Source of the DNA: Oxalobacteraceae bacterium OTU3CAMAD1
Lineage (GTDB): Bacteria > Pseudomonadota > Gammaproteobacteria > Burkholderiales > Burkholderiaceae_D
Direction: 5' to 3'
Length of the DNA stretch: 64,000 bases
Assembly (NCBI GenBank): GCA_024123915.1
Contig: CP099650.1
Location: forward strand, 2,976,001-3,040,000
Positions within the stretch are counted from its first letter, which is position 1. Each line of letters begins with the position of its first letter. The position numbers and the translations under genes were made by a program. The notes under the pieces were generated by a model. That model was not told the origin of the DNA. It made no database searches and saw only the letters and a program-made list of their open reading frames with translations. Positions 50,294 to 58,915 of the stretch are shown here, piece by piece.

Positions 50294-51253
50294 TTAATCG
50301 AGTAGTTGGCCGAGGCGCACCACTGTGACACCGGCGCGCAACTGGCGCAGCGACGGCATGACCAGCACGCAGTTTGGATAGGGTGTGCGCACGGGCGTCC
50401 CGCCATCCCAGCCGATGATGGTGCCGGCGTCGGCGAAGGTTTCCAGGCCGGTGTATGCGCCGGCGAAGCGGAAATCGGTGCCGCTGGCGACCACCGGTTC
50501 TGTCACGCGGATCACCTTTTGCGACGGCGGGTGCGGTTTGAGCCAGCCCGGCGGGATATCGGTGGCGTCCAGGTTGCCGCACAAAAGCAGGAATCGCGCG
50601 CAGCAGTTGCGTGCCACGTCGACGCCGGCCGCCTCCCAATGCTGGCCGCTTTCCACCAGCAGCGCGGTGTGCGGCTTGGCCGGATCGCCGAACTGGCCGT
50701 AGTCGCGCATGCGGCGGCCCTCGGGATGACCCTCGTCGCTGATGATGTGTTCCGGTACCCCAAGCTTGATCGCCATGTCTATGCCTTTTTGCAGCGGGCC
50801 GCTCACCGTCAGCGGCGCGCTACGCTCGTGCATCGAGTGCAGGTCCAGCAGAAAATCGACCTGGTCGACCAGCGGGCGCAGGGCGCGGGCGCGGCGCAGC
50901 TCCGACGAATCCAGCGTCATGTCGTCGAGCGTGGACGGCATCCAGACCCGGTTCAGGTCCTGGTCGACGAAGCGCGAGGCGTCCGGCCGCTCCGGATCGA
51001 AGCGCAGATAGGCGTCGATATTGGCGAACGATAGCGCCAGCCGGCCGCGCCGTGGACGCAGGCCGCTGTCGATCAGTGCCTTGACGGCGATCGCACCGGA
51101 CACCTCGTTGCCGTGGGTGAGGGCGTTGATCATCGTGTGCGGGCCAGGAGCGCCGCTGTCGTAGGTGTAGACATACGGGACGCCGGTATTGCCCTCCGCG
51201 TAAGGCGTGAGGTCGGGGAAGTCGATTTCGATCGGGTAGGTTTCCATGGTCAT
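50294..51253 (-). CDS. succinylglutamate desuccinylase/aspartoacylase family deacylase (M14)
   Basis: A 319 aa zinc deacylase. Zinc ligands: HGNE in [16 protein letters not shown] (near residue 45) and the His in [14 protein letters not shown] (near residue 140); the substrate-binding DQDLNRVW lies between. The family removes acyl groups from amino acids (AstE, aspartoacylase, DoeB of ectoine breakdown). Start at ATG 51253 follows GGAGGA and overlaps the dehydrogenase stop. Position next to a semialdehyde dehydrogenase, a class III aminotransferase and an Lrp regulator resembles a doe-like N-acyl-diamino-acid pathway, though the ectoine hydrolase gene is absent here. Confidence 0.88.
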   Translation of the reverse strand: MTMETYPIEIDFPDLTPYAEGNTGVPYVYTYDSGAPGPHTMINALTHGNEVSGAIAVKALIDSGLRPRRGRLALSFANIDAYLRFDPERPDASRFVDQDLNRVWMPSTLDDMTLDSSELRRARALRPLVDQVDFLLDLHSMHERSAPLTVSGPLQKGIDMAIKLGVPEHIISDEGHPEGRRMRDYGQFGDPAKPHTALLVESGQHWEAAGVDVARNCCARFLLLCGNLDATDIPPGWLKPHPPSQKVIRVTEPVVASGTDFRFAGAYTGLETFADAGTIIGWDGGTPVRTPYPNCVLVMPSLRQLRAGVTVVRLGQLLD

Positions 51254-52749
51254 TGCTTTAGTCCTCCAAGACAGAGATATTTGGTGTGCATGTAGTCGTC
51301 GAGCCCATAGCGCGATCCCTCGCGGCCATAGCCGGATTCCTTGACGCCGCCGAACGGCGCCGATTCCGCCGCCAGCGCGCCTTCGTTGATGCCGACGATG
51401 CCCGTCTCCAGGCGGTCGGCCACGCGCCAGACGCGCGAGACGTCGCGCGCGTAGAAGTACGCGGCCAGGCCGAACGGCGTGTCGTTGGCGGCGGCGACCA
51501 CTTCGTCCTCGGTGGCGAAGCGGAACAGCGCCACCACCGGACCGAAGGTCTCCTCGTGCGCCAGCAGCATGTCGTGGCTGGCGCCGGCCAGCACGGTGGG
51601 CGCGTAGTAGGTGGATGCCTGGGAGCCGACGCCCGCAGGCTGGCGGCCGCCGCACAGCACTTCGGCCCCGCGCTCCACGGCGTCGGCGACGTGGGCCGCG
51701 ATCTTGTCGAGGGCGCGGCGGTTGATCATCGGACCGATTTGCGAGGCCGGATCGGACGCGGGGCCGACCACCAGCGCCGACACGCGCGCCGTCAGCAACT
51801 CGGCGAAGCGCGCGTAGACGCCATCCTGCACGTAGACCCGGTTCGGGCTGACGCAGGTTTGGCCGCCGTTGCGGAATTTGGCCACCATCAGCCCGTCGAC
51901 GGCATCTTCGAGATTGGCGTCGTCGAAGACGATGAAGGGGGCGTTGCCGCCCAGTTCCAGCGAGAGTTTCTTGAGCGTGGCGGCCGAGTCGCGCGCCAGG
52001 CTTTTGCCGACGGCGGTGGAACCGGTGAAGGTGATCTTGCGTACGCGCGCGTCCCGCAGCCAGGTGCCGACGACGGCCGGTGTGTGCTCGCGCGAGGCGG
52101 TGACGATATTCAGCACGCCTGGCGGGATGCCCGCTTCGTGCGCCAAGGCCACCAGCGCGAGGGCCGTCAACGGCGTATCCTCGGCCGGCTTGGCGACCAC
52201 CGTGCAGCCGGCGGCCAGCGCCGGGGCGATTTTGCGGGCGATCATCGCCAGCGGGAAGTTCCAGGGTGTGATGGCGGCGACGACGCCTGCCGGCTCCTTG
52301 ACCACCATCAGTTTGCGGCCGCGCGCCGGCTCAGGGATGATGTCGCCGTATGCGCGAACGGCTTCCTCGGCGAACCATTCGACGTAGGAGGCGCCGTAAA
52401 GCACCTCGCCGCGCGCCTCGGCCAGCGGTTTGCCCTGTTCGCGCGAGATCAGGCGCGCCAGGTCTTCCTTGTTGGCCAGGATCAGGGCGTGCCAGCGCTT
52501 GAGCAGCGCCGCGCGCTCGCGGGCGGTGCGCGCACGCCAGCCTTCGAAGGCTAGCGCCGCGCTGTCGGCGGCGTCGCGCGCGTCGGCTTCATCGCTGTCG
52601 GGCACCTCGGCGAAGGCCAGGCCGTCCGCCGGATTGACGACCGCGTAACGCGAACCGGCGCGGCCGGGCCGCCAGGCGCCATCGACGTAGTTACCCTCGC
52701 AAAGCAGGTCGCTCCGCTCCAGCGTCAACGTTAAATTTGGATAGGTCAT
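51250..52749 (-). CDS. gabD: NAD(P)-dependent succinate-semialdehyde dehydrogenase-like ALDH
   Basis: A 499 aa aldehyde dehydrogenase close to the GabD group. Seen: the cofactor site [34 protein letters not shown], catalytic Glu in [13 protein letters not shown] and Cys in [14 protein letters not shown] (near residue 302), and the C-terminal [20 protein letters not shown] typical of succinate-semialdehyde dehydrogenases. A related C4 semialdehyde (for example aspartate- or 4-acetamido-type) is possible given the neighbouring deacylase, so the symbol is tentative. It starts the operon that continues with deacylase and cupin. Confidence 0.85.
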   Translation of the reverse strand: MTYPNLTLTLERSDLLCEGNYVDGAWRPGRAGSRYAVVNPADGLAFAEVPDSDEADARDAADSAALAFEGWRARTARERAALLKRWHALILANKEDLARLISREQGKPLAEARGEVLYGASYVEWFAEEAVRAYGDIIPEPARGRKLMVVKEPAGVVAAITPWNFPLAMIARKIAPALAAGCTVVAKPAEDTPLTALALVALAHEAGIPPGVLNIVTASREHTPAVVGTWLRDARVRKITFTGSTAVGKSLARDSAATLKKLSLELGGNAPFIVFDDANLEDAVDGLMVAKFRNGGQTCVSPNRVYVQDGVYARFAELLTARVSALVVGPASDPASQIGPMINRRALDKIAAHVADAVERGAEVLCGGRQPAGVGSQASTYYAPTVLAGASHDMLLAHEETFGPVVALFRFATEDEVVAAANDTPFGLAAYFYARDVSRVWRVADRLETGIVGINEGALAAESAPFGGVKESGYGREGSRYGLDDYMHTKYLCLGGLKQ

Positions 52750-52891
52750 GGATATGCACTCGGTGTGGTGGACTGAGGACCATGGTAGCGGCGGAGCGCC
52801 GGAGGAGGGGGCCGTTGAGGGCCGGGCGAAGCGGGGGAAATTGCGAATATCGCGCGGCGGCGGCAGAATATGCCGCGCCGCTTTCGGGCGG

Positions 52892-53389
52892 TCAGGAGCT
52901 CTGCGTGAACAGCTTGTCGACAGGGTAGTAGCCCTTGGTGAACGGCGATTTGATGACGATGTAACTGAAGTATTTCTCGATGCCGATATGCTGGTCGAGC
53001 AATCCTTCGATGATGGTCTGGTAGTGCACCACGCCGGTGGTGACGAACTTCAGCAGGTAGTCGAAACCGCCGCTGACCAGGTGGCACTCGACCACCTCGT
53101 CGATCTTGCGCACGGCCGCCTCGAACTTGGTGAAGTCCTCGCGGCGGTGGTCCGACAGCGTGACCTGGGTGAACACCAGCTGCACGTTGCCGATCTTTTC
53201 CAGCTCGATGTGGGCGCCGTAGCCTGTGACATAGCCGGCCTTTTCCAGCCGCTTGACGCGGATCAGGCAAGGACTGGGCGACAGGCCGACGGCATCGGCC
53301 AGATCAACGTTGGCAATCCGGCCACTCTGCTGCAGGTGGGACAGGATGCGGATGTCGATGCGATCCAGTTTAAACGCGCCTTCTAACAT
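52892..53389 (-). CDS. Lrp/AsnC family transcriptional regulator
   Basis: A 165 aa regulator. N-terminal HTH: FKLDRIDIRILSHLQQSGRI, then VDLADAVGLSPSPCLIRVKR; C-terminal RAM ligand domain with VVECHLVSGGFDYLLKFVT. Such regulators usually sense an amino acid and control the adjacent catabolic genes. It lies between the GabD-like operon and the aminotransferase gene, all on the minus strand (142 bp after it to GabD, 84 bp before it to the aminotransferase), so it is probably the local activator of both. Confidence 0.92.
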   Translation of the reverse strand: MLEGAFKLDRIDIRILSHLQQSGRIANVDLADAVGLSPSPCLIRVKRLEKAGYVTGYGAHIELEKIGNVQLVFTQVTLSDHRREDFTKFEAAVRKIDEVVECHLVSGGFDYLLKFVTTGVVHYQTIIEGLLDQHIGIEKYFSYIVIKSPFTKGYYPVDKLFTQSS

Positions 53390-53473
53390 GATCTCCCTTG
53401 TTCGGCCGGCAGCCTTGGGGTGGCTTCCGGCTTGATTGTAGCATGATGGTTTTAGCGGGAACAGCGGCCGGCG

Positions 53474-54853
53474 TCAGGCCATCGCCCGGCGCACGTCCGG
53501 CTGTTCCAGCACCTGGTCCAGCGTGTTCTTGAGGCGCTCGAACATGATCGCGAATTCGTCGGCGGTGTAGCATAGCGCCGGCGCGAAGCCGAGGATGTTG
53601 TCGCCGAAGGCGCGGAAGATCAAACGGTTTTCATAGGCCGCCGCCGTGATCCGCTCGTGCAGGCGCAGCGCCGGGTCGAACTGGCGTTTGCTGCCCTTGT
53701 CGGCCACCAGTTCCAGCGCGCCGAGCAGCCCCCGGCTGCGGGCGTCGCCCACCAGCGGATGGTCGAGCAGTGCGCGCAGGCCGCCCTCGAACAGCGGTGT
53801 TTGCGCCGCGCCGTTGGCCAGCAGTCCGCCCTCGTGGTACAGGCGCATCACCTCCAGTCCGATGGCCGCGCTCACCGGGTGGGCGGAGTAGGTCTGGCCG
53901 TGGCCGACCACGATGTCGGGACCGGCGCCGTCGGCGATGGACTGGTAGATCGCGTCCGACATCATCAGGGCGCCCATCGGCGCGTAGCCGGCGGTCAGGC
54001 CTTTGGCCAGTGTCATCATGTCCGGCTCGACGTCTTCCGCCGCGCAGGCGAAAAGGGGGCCGGTGCGGCCAAAGCCGGTGATCACCTCGTCGACCACGAA
54101 CAGGATGCCCAGTTCGCGGCAGGCGTCTGCCATCGCCTTGAGCCAGCCCTTGGGCGGCACCACCACCCCGCCCGAGCCCTGTATCGGCTCGCAGAAGAAG
54201 GCGGCGACGCGGTCCGCGCCCAGTTCCGCGACCTTGGCGCGCAGGTCCGCGACCGAGGCCGCGATCAGCGCCTGCGGATCGTCGCCGACCGGGCTGCGAT
54301 AGGCGTAAGGCGACGGCAGGTAGTGCTGGTTGGGTTGCGGCAGATTGAAGTGGCGGTGGAACACGGGCAGCGCGGTCAGGCCGGCGCCGATCGAGGACGA
54401 GCCGTGATAGCCGCGCTGCAGCGAGATGAACTGGTCGCGTTGCGGCTGGCCCCTGGAGTTGTTGTAGTAGCTGATGTAGCGCAGCGCGGCATCGATCGCG
54501 TCCGATCCCCCCATGGTGAAGTACACATGCCGCAGCGACGCCGGCGCCAGTTCGACCAGCCGCGCAGCCAGCTCGATGGCCGGTTCGGACGAGAAGCTGA
54601 AGTAGCCGGTGGCGTAGGGCAGGCGCCGCATCTGCTCCGTCGCCGCCGCGACGATGCTCTCTTGGCCGTAGCCGGTGTTAACGCACCACAGGCCGGAGAA
54701 GGCGTCCAGCAGTTCGCGTCCCTGGTCGTCGCGCAGCCACGCGCCCCGGCCGGAGGCCAGGATGGTCGGGCCGCGCTTTTCATGTGCGCGGAAGTTCGAG
54801 ACGGGGTGTATCAGGTGTTGGCGGTCCAGGTCGGCCAGGGAGGTGTCGGTCAT
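53474..54853 (-). CDS. class III aminotransferase (aspartate aminotransferase family)
   Basis: A 459 aa PLP enzyme of the omega-amino-acid/diamine transaminase group. Cofactor motifs: FTMGGSDAIDAALRYI, the Asp in FVVDEVITGFGRTG and the Schiff-base Lys in MMTLAKGLTAGYAPMGA (near residue 288). The N-terminal LIHPVSNFRAHEKRGPTI is typical of putrescine, spermidine or beta-alanine:pyruvate aminotransferases. Three in-frame ATG starts are possible (54883, 54865, 54853); I use the last, which best matches the family start, but none has a strong ribosome site. Likely donor of the aldehyde used by one of the two ALDHs. Confidence 0.88.
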   Translation of the reverse strand: MTDTSLADLDRQHLIHPVSNFRAHEKRGPTILASGRGAWLRDDQGRELLDAFSGLWCVNTGYGQESIVAAATEQMRRLPYATGYFSFSSEPAIELAARLVELAPASLRHVYFTMGGSDAIDAALRYISYYNNSRGQPQRDQFISLQRGYHGSSSIGAGLTALPVFHRHFNLPQPNQHYLPSPYAYRSPVGDDPQALIAASVADLRAKVAELGADRVAAFFCEPIQGSGGVVVPPKGWLKAMADACRELGILFVVDEVITGFGRTGPLFACAAEDVEPDMMTLAKGLTAGYAPMGALMMSDAIYQSIADGAGPDIVVGHGQTYSAHPVSAAIGLEVMRLYHEGGLLANGAAQTPLFEGGLRALLDHPLVGDARSRGLLGALELVADKGSKRQFDPALRLHERITAAAYENRLIFRAFGDNILGFAPALCYTADEFAIMFERLKNTLDQVLEQPDVRRAMA

Positions 54854-54992
54854 GATGAAATCCATGTGGTGGTATGACTCCATGTTAGGACCGTTGTGTC
54901 AGCGGGTGCTTGCGGAACCGGCCCCGCCGGGCACGCGTTCGTTGCGTATTTTTTGCCGGCGCAGCATTTTCTGCCGCGCCGTCGCCAGGCCG

Positions 54993-55853
54993 TCAGGCGA
55001 GCGCCTGGCTGATGACGGCGAACTGCCGCACGCCGGCGTCGGACAGCGGCGCCTCGCCGCGCACCATCGCCACCACGCTGTCGACCTGCACCAGACCGAG
55101 TTCGTTCAGCCAGGGACTCAGGCCGCTCCAGCCGGTGACGTCGATGCGCAGGAAGGCGCCGCCGTAGGTGCCGGTCCAATGGCTGATCAAGGCCTTGGCG
55201 CGGTCGATATCGGGCGCGATCACCGGGCCGATGGCGTAACCGTGGCCGAAGCGGCGCAGCATGGCGCAGCCGATCACTTCGTCGTAGCGGTCGATGACGA
55301 CGGTTTCGGCGACGTCCTGCATCGCCGCCAGCACGGTATTGCGCGGCATGCCGGCGGCGCGCGCGCCCAGCGCGGCCAGGCGGGCGCCATCGCGCGAGCC
55401 GAGTGGGCGTATGCGCTCGCCCGGCTGCAGCGGCATCAGCGGCGATTTGAACACCGTGCCCTGATGCTGGTGGATTTCGCCGGTCTGCCTGAATCCCATT
55501 TTTTCGTACAGCGGTTTGCCCGCTTCGGTCGCGTGCAGCAGCACGTTGCGGTTGCCCAGTTCATTCATCACCATCGACATCAGCTTGCGGCCGATGCCCT
55601 GGCCCTGGCGCGCGGCGTCGACGATGACCATGCCGAGCGATGCGAACTCGGTGCCGTGGCTCCAGCACATGGCGGTGCCGACGATGCCGTCGCCGTCCTC
55701 GGCGACGAAGCCGGCGCCAAGGCGCAGCATGAAGCGCCAGTCGTCCAGTCGGTGCGGCCAGCGCACCGACAGCGACAGGCGGTGCGCCGCCTCGGCGTCG
55801 TTGTCGGTGATGCGGCGATAGCTGACCGCCGTCGCGGATAGTTGGTCTGTCAC
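54993..55853 (-). CDS. GNAT family N-acetyltransferase (double GNAT)
   Basis: A 286 aa acetyl-CoA-dependent transferase. The first GNAT domain has the acetyl-CoA loop in IVDAARQGQGIGRKLMSMVM (near residues 77-96) and the LYEKMGFRQTG strand-helix; the second half (from about residue 150) is a degenerate GNAT-like domain with YAIGPVIAPDIDRAKALISH and an LVQVDSVVAMVRG end. GTG 55853 is preferred: AAGGAG lies six bases before it. Family members of this length modify small amines. Substrate unknown. Confidence 0.85.
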   Translation of the reverse strand: MTDQLSATAVSYRRITDNDAEAAHRLSLSVRWPHRLDDWRFMLRLGAGFVAEDGDGIVGTAMCWSHGTEFASLGMVIVDAARQGQGIGRKLMSMVMNELGNRNVLLHATEAGKPLYEKMGFRQTGEIHQHQGTVFKSPLMPLQPGERIRPLGSRDGARLAALGARAAGMPRNTVLAAMQDVAETVVIDRYDEVIGCAMLRRFGHGYAIGPVIAPDIDRAKALISHWTGTYGGAFLRIDVTGWSGLSPWLNELGLVQVDSVVAMVRGEAPLSDAGVRQFAVISQALA

Positions 55854-56119
55854 GGTAACTCCTTTTCACATGCCGCTGATTCGGGGGCGGCGAGCAGCCA
55901 TGCTAACCCAGGCCGCGCGGGCCGCGCCAGCACCGCGAGAAGAACGCTAGGAAGTCGCGGCGCGGGCCGCTGTTTCGGCACAAACTACCGAATGGGGCGG
56001 CGTTTTTTTGCATTCCTGTCGAGTGTGATTTCGCGGCCAGAAAAGGCTTGACCTTCCTATGGGGGAAGCTTGTAAAGTGAACGTCATGTCTACCCCATCT
56101 TCATTGAAAAGGAATCATC

Positions 56120-56491
56120 ATGCACCGTCTCCAATCCGTGGTTTTGAGCGTCGTCCTGGGCGCCGCCACGCTGGCAAGTCCGCTGGCCATGGCGCACGCC
56201 ACCATGCAGCTGTCGGAGCCCGCCGCCAACGCGCAGCTGGACAAGGCACCCGGCGCGATCACGCTGACCTTCAATGAGGACGTGGAGCCGGCGTTCAGCT
56301 CCATAGTTCTGCAGGATGCGACCGGCAAGGCTGTTCCGGATATCGGCAAGGCGGCGGTCGACGCGGCCAACAAGCGGCTGTTGAAGCTCGATCTGCCCGC
56401 GCTCAAATCCGGCGGCTACATCGTGCGCTGGGTGGCGGTCGGCCCGGACGGCCATCGCCGCAACGGCCAGTACAATTTTTCGGTGAAGTGA
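56120..56491 (+). CDS. copC: copper resistance protein CopC
   Basis: A 123 aa periplasmic copper-binding protein. Signal peptide ends at LAMAHA, leaving the mature N-terminal His that, in CopC and YobA proteins, supplies the Cu(II) amino-terminal ligand. The beta-sandwich follows with APGAITLTFNEDVEPAFSSI and the closing YIVRWVAVGPDGHRRNGQYN. The Met-rich Cu(I) loop of long CopC forms is not evident, so it is probably a Cu(II)-only type. A good AAAAGGAATC precedes the ATG. CopD follows directly. Confidence 0.93.
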   Translation: MHRLQSVVLSVVLGAATLASPLAMAHATMQLSEPAANAQLDKAPGAITLTFNEDVEPAFSSIVLQDATGKAVPDIGKAAVDAANKRLLKLDLPALKSGGYIVRWVAVGPDGHRRNGQYNFSVK

Positions 56492-56492
56492 G

Positions 56493-57401
56493 TTGACCGC
56501 CACGGCGACACTGCAGACGGCCGGCGCGCTGCTGCTCAATCTCGCCCTGGCATGGATGCTGGCGGCGGTATTGGCGGGCCGCTGGCTGCGCGCTGGCGGC
56601 CAGGCCGGCGAACAGGCATGGGCGCAGAAGGCGCGCGCGTCGCTGGATAAATCGATGCCCATCGCGGCATTTGTGGGACTGCTGGCCAGCTGCGCCGCTT
56701 TGTGGGCCGCCGCCGCCGCGATGGCCGACGTGCCGCTGGGCGAGGCGGCGGATGCGTTCTCGATGCTGCTGTCGCGCAGCGCCTATGGCCGTATCGGCGC
56801 GGCGGGCGGCATCTGTCTGTTGCTGGTCATCGCGCTATATTGGTTCGGCCGGCGGCTGGCGGGACGCGACTGGATCTCGCTTGTTCTATTGGGCGGTTTC
56901 GCCTTCAGCCGTGCGGGCAACAGCCATGCGGCGGAACACGGCTTGTTCAGCGCCGGCGTGTTGGTCGAGTGGCTGCATCTGCTGCTGATCTGCGTGTGGG
57001 TGGGGGCGGTGGCGGTGGCGGGCTGGCTGGTATTGCCGCTGGCATCATCGAAATCGAGCGCACCGGCGCGCTATCTCGAACTATTGTCCGATGCGGCGAC
57101 GTTCGCGCTGGCTGGCATCGCGGCCAGTGGTGTCTACAACGCGTGGCGGGTGTTCGGCACGTGGGCGCAGGTGGGAACGGGCGCTTACGAGACAACGCTG
57201 GCGGTCAAGCTGCTGCTGGTGGCGCTGGCCGTCGCGGCGGGTGGCTACAATAAATTCATCGGCTTCCCCGGTGCGGCTGCCGGACGGACGGGGGCCATGA
57301 CGCGTATTACCGGCCTGCTGCAAATAGAATCAGTGCTGCTCGCCGGCGCTATGTTGGCTGCAGTGATACTCGCGGCCATGCCGCCGCCGGGGAGCACGTA
57401 G
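56493..57401 (+). CDS. copD: copper transport membrane protein CopD
   Basis: A 302 aa inner-membrane protein with about eight helices, receiving copper from CopC. The reading starts with TTG at 56493, one base after the copC stop; no closer ATG fits. Visible signatures: GNSHAAEHGLFSAGVLVEWL, LHLLLICVWVGAVAVAGWLV and ARYLELLSDAATFALAG, with conserved His in the helices as in CopD. The last codon and the TAG stop come from the palindromic element that begins at 57395, so the original C-terminus may be changed. Confidence 0.9.
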   Translation: MTATATLQTAGALLLNLALAWMLAAVLAGRWLRAGGQAGEQAWAQKARASLDKSMPIAAFVGLLASCAALWAAAAAMADVPLGEAADAFSMLLSRSAYGRIGAAGGICLLLVIALYWFGRRLAGRDWISLVLLGGFAFSRAGNSHAAEHGLFSAGVLVEWLHLLLICVWVGAVAVAGWLVLPLASSKSSAPARYLELLSDAATFALAGIAASGVYNAWRVFGTWAQVGTGAYETTLAVKLLLVALAVAAGGYNKFIGFPGAAAGRTGAMTRITGLLQIESVLLAGAMLAAVILAAMPPPGST

Positions 57402-57492
57402 GGCGGATTAGCGGAGCGTAATCGGCCATGCATGCGCCGCCAGTGGCTCATGGATGGCCGATTACGGCGTTCCGCCTAATCCGCCCTACGTG
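57395..57492. repeat. 98-bp palindromic element, full copy B
   Basis: Same length and ends as the copy at 44819 (CACGTAGGGCGGATTAG / CTAATCCGCCCTACGTG), again made of two hairpins around GGCCATGCATGCGCC. Its left end provides the stop codon of copD. It separates copD from the convergent branched-chain binding-protein gene, and its GC-rich hairpins could act as a weak terminator or mRNA 3'-end stabiliser. Confidence 0.87.
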
Positions 57493-57525
57493 GTTCAGAT
57501 GGTATCTTGCTTTACCGGCGCTGCT

Positions 57526-58710
57526 TTATTTACCCGGGTCCTTCTGATTGGCGAACTGGTCGAACTCCACGTTGTAGACCTCATTGCCGATCTTTTCGAC
57601 TTTGCGCACATAGACCGTCTGCACGATATCGCGGGTTTGCGGATCGATCGAGATCGGGCCGCGCGGGCTATTGAGCTTGATGGTCTTGAGGACCTCCATC
57701 GCCTTGTCGCCGTCGATTTTGCCATTCAGCTTGCGGACCACTTCATAGATCGCGGCCATGCCGTCATACGCCGCCACGGCCATGAAGTTCGGGCGGCCGC
57801 CATTCGGGTTGGTGGCCGCAAAACTCTTCAGGAAGGCGGCGTTCTCCGGCGACTTGTGCGCGGCCGAATAGTGGAAGGTGGTGATCACGCCCAAGGTGGA
57901 ATCGCCCATCGCCGGCAGCACGTGATCGTCGGTCAGATCGCCGGTGGCGATGACCTTGATGCCCGCTTCGGCCAGGCCGCGTTCGCGATAGCCCTTCATG
58001 AAGGCGATGCTTTGCTCGCCGGCTGGCACGAAGATGAACACCGCATCCGGCTTGGCGTCCTTGATGCGCTGTATGTAGGGTGCGAACTCCGGATTGCGCA
58101 GCGGGACGCGGATCGATTCGGTGACCGTCCCGCCGCCCTTGACCAGTTCATTCTTGAACGCGGCCTCGGCATCGATGCCGGGACCGTAGTCCGCCACCAG
58201 GGTGACGACCTTCTTGATATTGTTCTTCACCGCCCACGTTGCCATCGGCGCCGAGACTTGCGGCAGCGTCATGGAAAAGCGGGCGATGTAGTTGGATTTG
58301 GTGGTGATGATCGACGTGGCCGCGTTCATGATGATCATCGGCTTCTTGGCCTGTTCGGCGATCGGCGCCACCGCCAACGCCTCCGGCGTCAGGCCGAAGC
58401 CGGCCAGGAAGTCGACCTTGTCGCGCACCACCAGCTCCTGCGCCAGGCGCTTGGCGATTTCCGGCGACGGGCCGGTGGTGTCCTTGACGATGATCTCGAT
58501 CTTCTTGCCGGCGACCGTGGCGCCGTTCTGCGCCATGTAGGCTTTGATGCCGCCTTCCATTTGCTTGCCGTAGTCGGCGAAGGGGCCGGAGAACGCGGCG
58601 ATCACGCCGACCTTGATGGTGTCCTGCGCGCGCGCCAGCGGCACGGCGGCCAGGGTGATGGCCGCAACTGTCGCAAGTGTCGCAATATTTACAAATTTTT
58701 TCATCGTCAT
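57526..58710 (-). CDS. branched-chain/aromatic-type ABC substrate-binding protein (LivK-like)
   Basis: A 394 aa periplasmic binding protein of the Peripla_BP_6 class. Signal peptide ends at PLARAQ; the mature part begins TIKVGVIAAFSGPFADYGKQ and shows VDFLAGFGLTPEALAVAPIA and PDAVFIFVPAGEQSIAFMKG. ATG 58710 follows GGAGA. It is divergent from the porin (205 bp) and shares a PcaR-type operator region with it. With the LivH-type permease at the right end of the window it probably imports an aromatic acid or beta-ketoadipate-pathway precursor; the pair is split by the regulator and pca genes. Confidence 0.88.
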   Translation of the reverse strand: MTMKKFVNIATLATVAAITLAAVPLARAQDTIKVGVIAAFSGPFADYGKQMEGGIKAYMAQNGATVAGKKIEIIVKDTTGPSPEIAKRLAQELVVRDKVDFLAGFGLTPEALAVAPIAEQAKKPMIIMNAATSIITTKSNYIARFSMTLPQVSAPMATWAVKNNIKKVVTLVADYGPGIDAEAAFKNELVKGGGTVTESIRVPLRNPEFAPYIQRIKDAKPDAVFIFVPAGEQSIAFMKGYRERGLAEAGIKVIATGDLTDDHVLPAMGDSTLGVITTFHYSAAHKSPENAAFLKSFAATNPNGGRPNFMAVAAYDGMAAIYEVVRKLNGKIDGDKAMEVLKTIKLNSPRGPISIDPQTRDIVQTVYVRKVEKIGNEVYNVEFDQFANQKDPGK

Positions 58711-58817
58711 GCCGGTCTCCTGTCTGGTTCTGTTTTTGTCTATGTGGGGCGATGCGAAGCGCCATGTCGCGACCATTTTAGTGTCGTTTTGTGGAGTCAT
58801 CGCACCCGTTCTCTTTC

Positions 58818-58846
58818 TTGACAACGTCCCGCCACAATCATAGTAT
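58818..58846 (+). promoter_or_regulatory. porin promoter
   Basis: TTGACA (58818-58823), 17-bp spacer, TAGTAT (58841-58846): near-consensus sigma-70 promoter. The PcaR-type operator begins 8 bp after the -10 box, so a bound regulator would cover the transcription start. Confidence 0.7.
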
Positions 58847-58854
58847 CCAATTTA

Positions 58855-58890
58855 TGTGCGATTAACAACCTATTGTTCGATAATCGCACA
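58855..58890. promoter_or_regulatory. IclR/PcaR-type operator upstream of the porin
   Basis: TGTGCGATTA (58855-58864) and TAATCGCACA (58881-58890) are perfect inverted arms, with GTTCGATAA leading into the right arm. The GTTCGATAATCGCAC core resembles known PcaR targets. The site near-repeats at 61122-61157 before pcaI. Confidence 0.7.
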
Positions 58891-58915
58891 TCCAATAAAA
58901 TAACAGGAGACAGTA

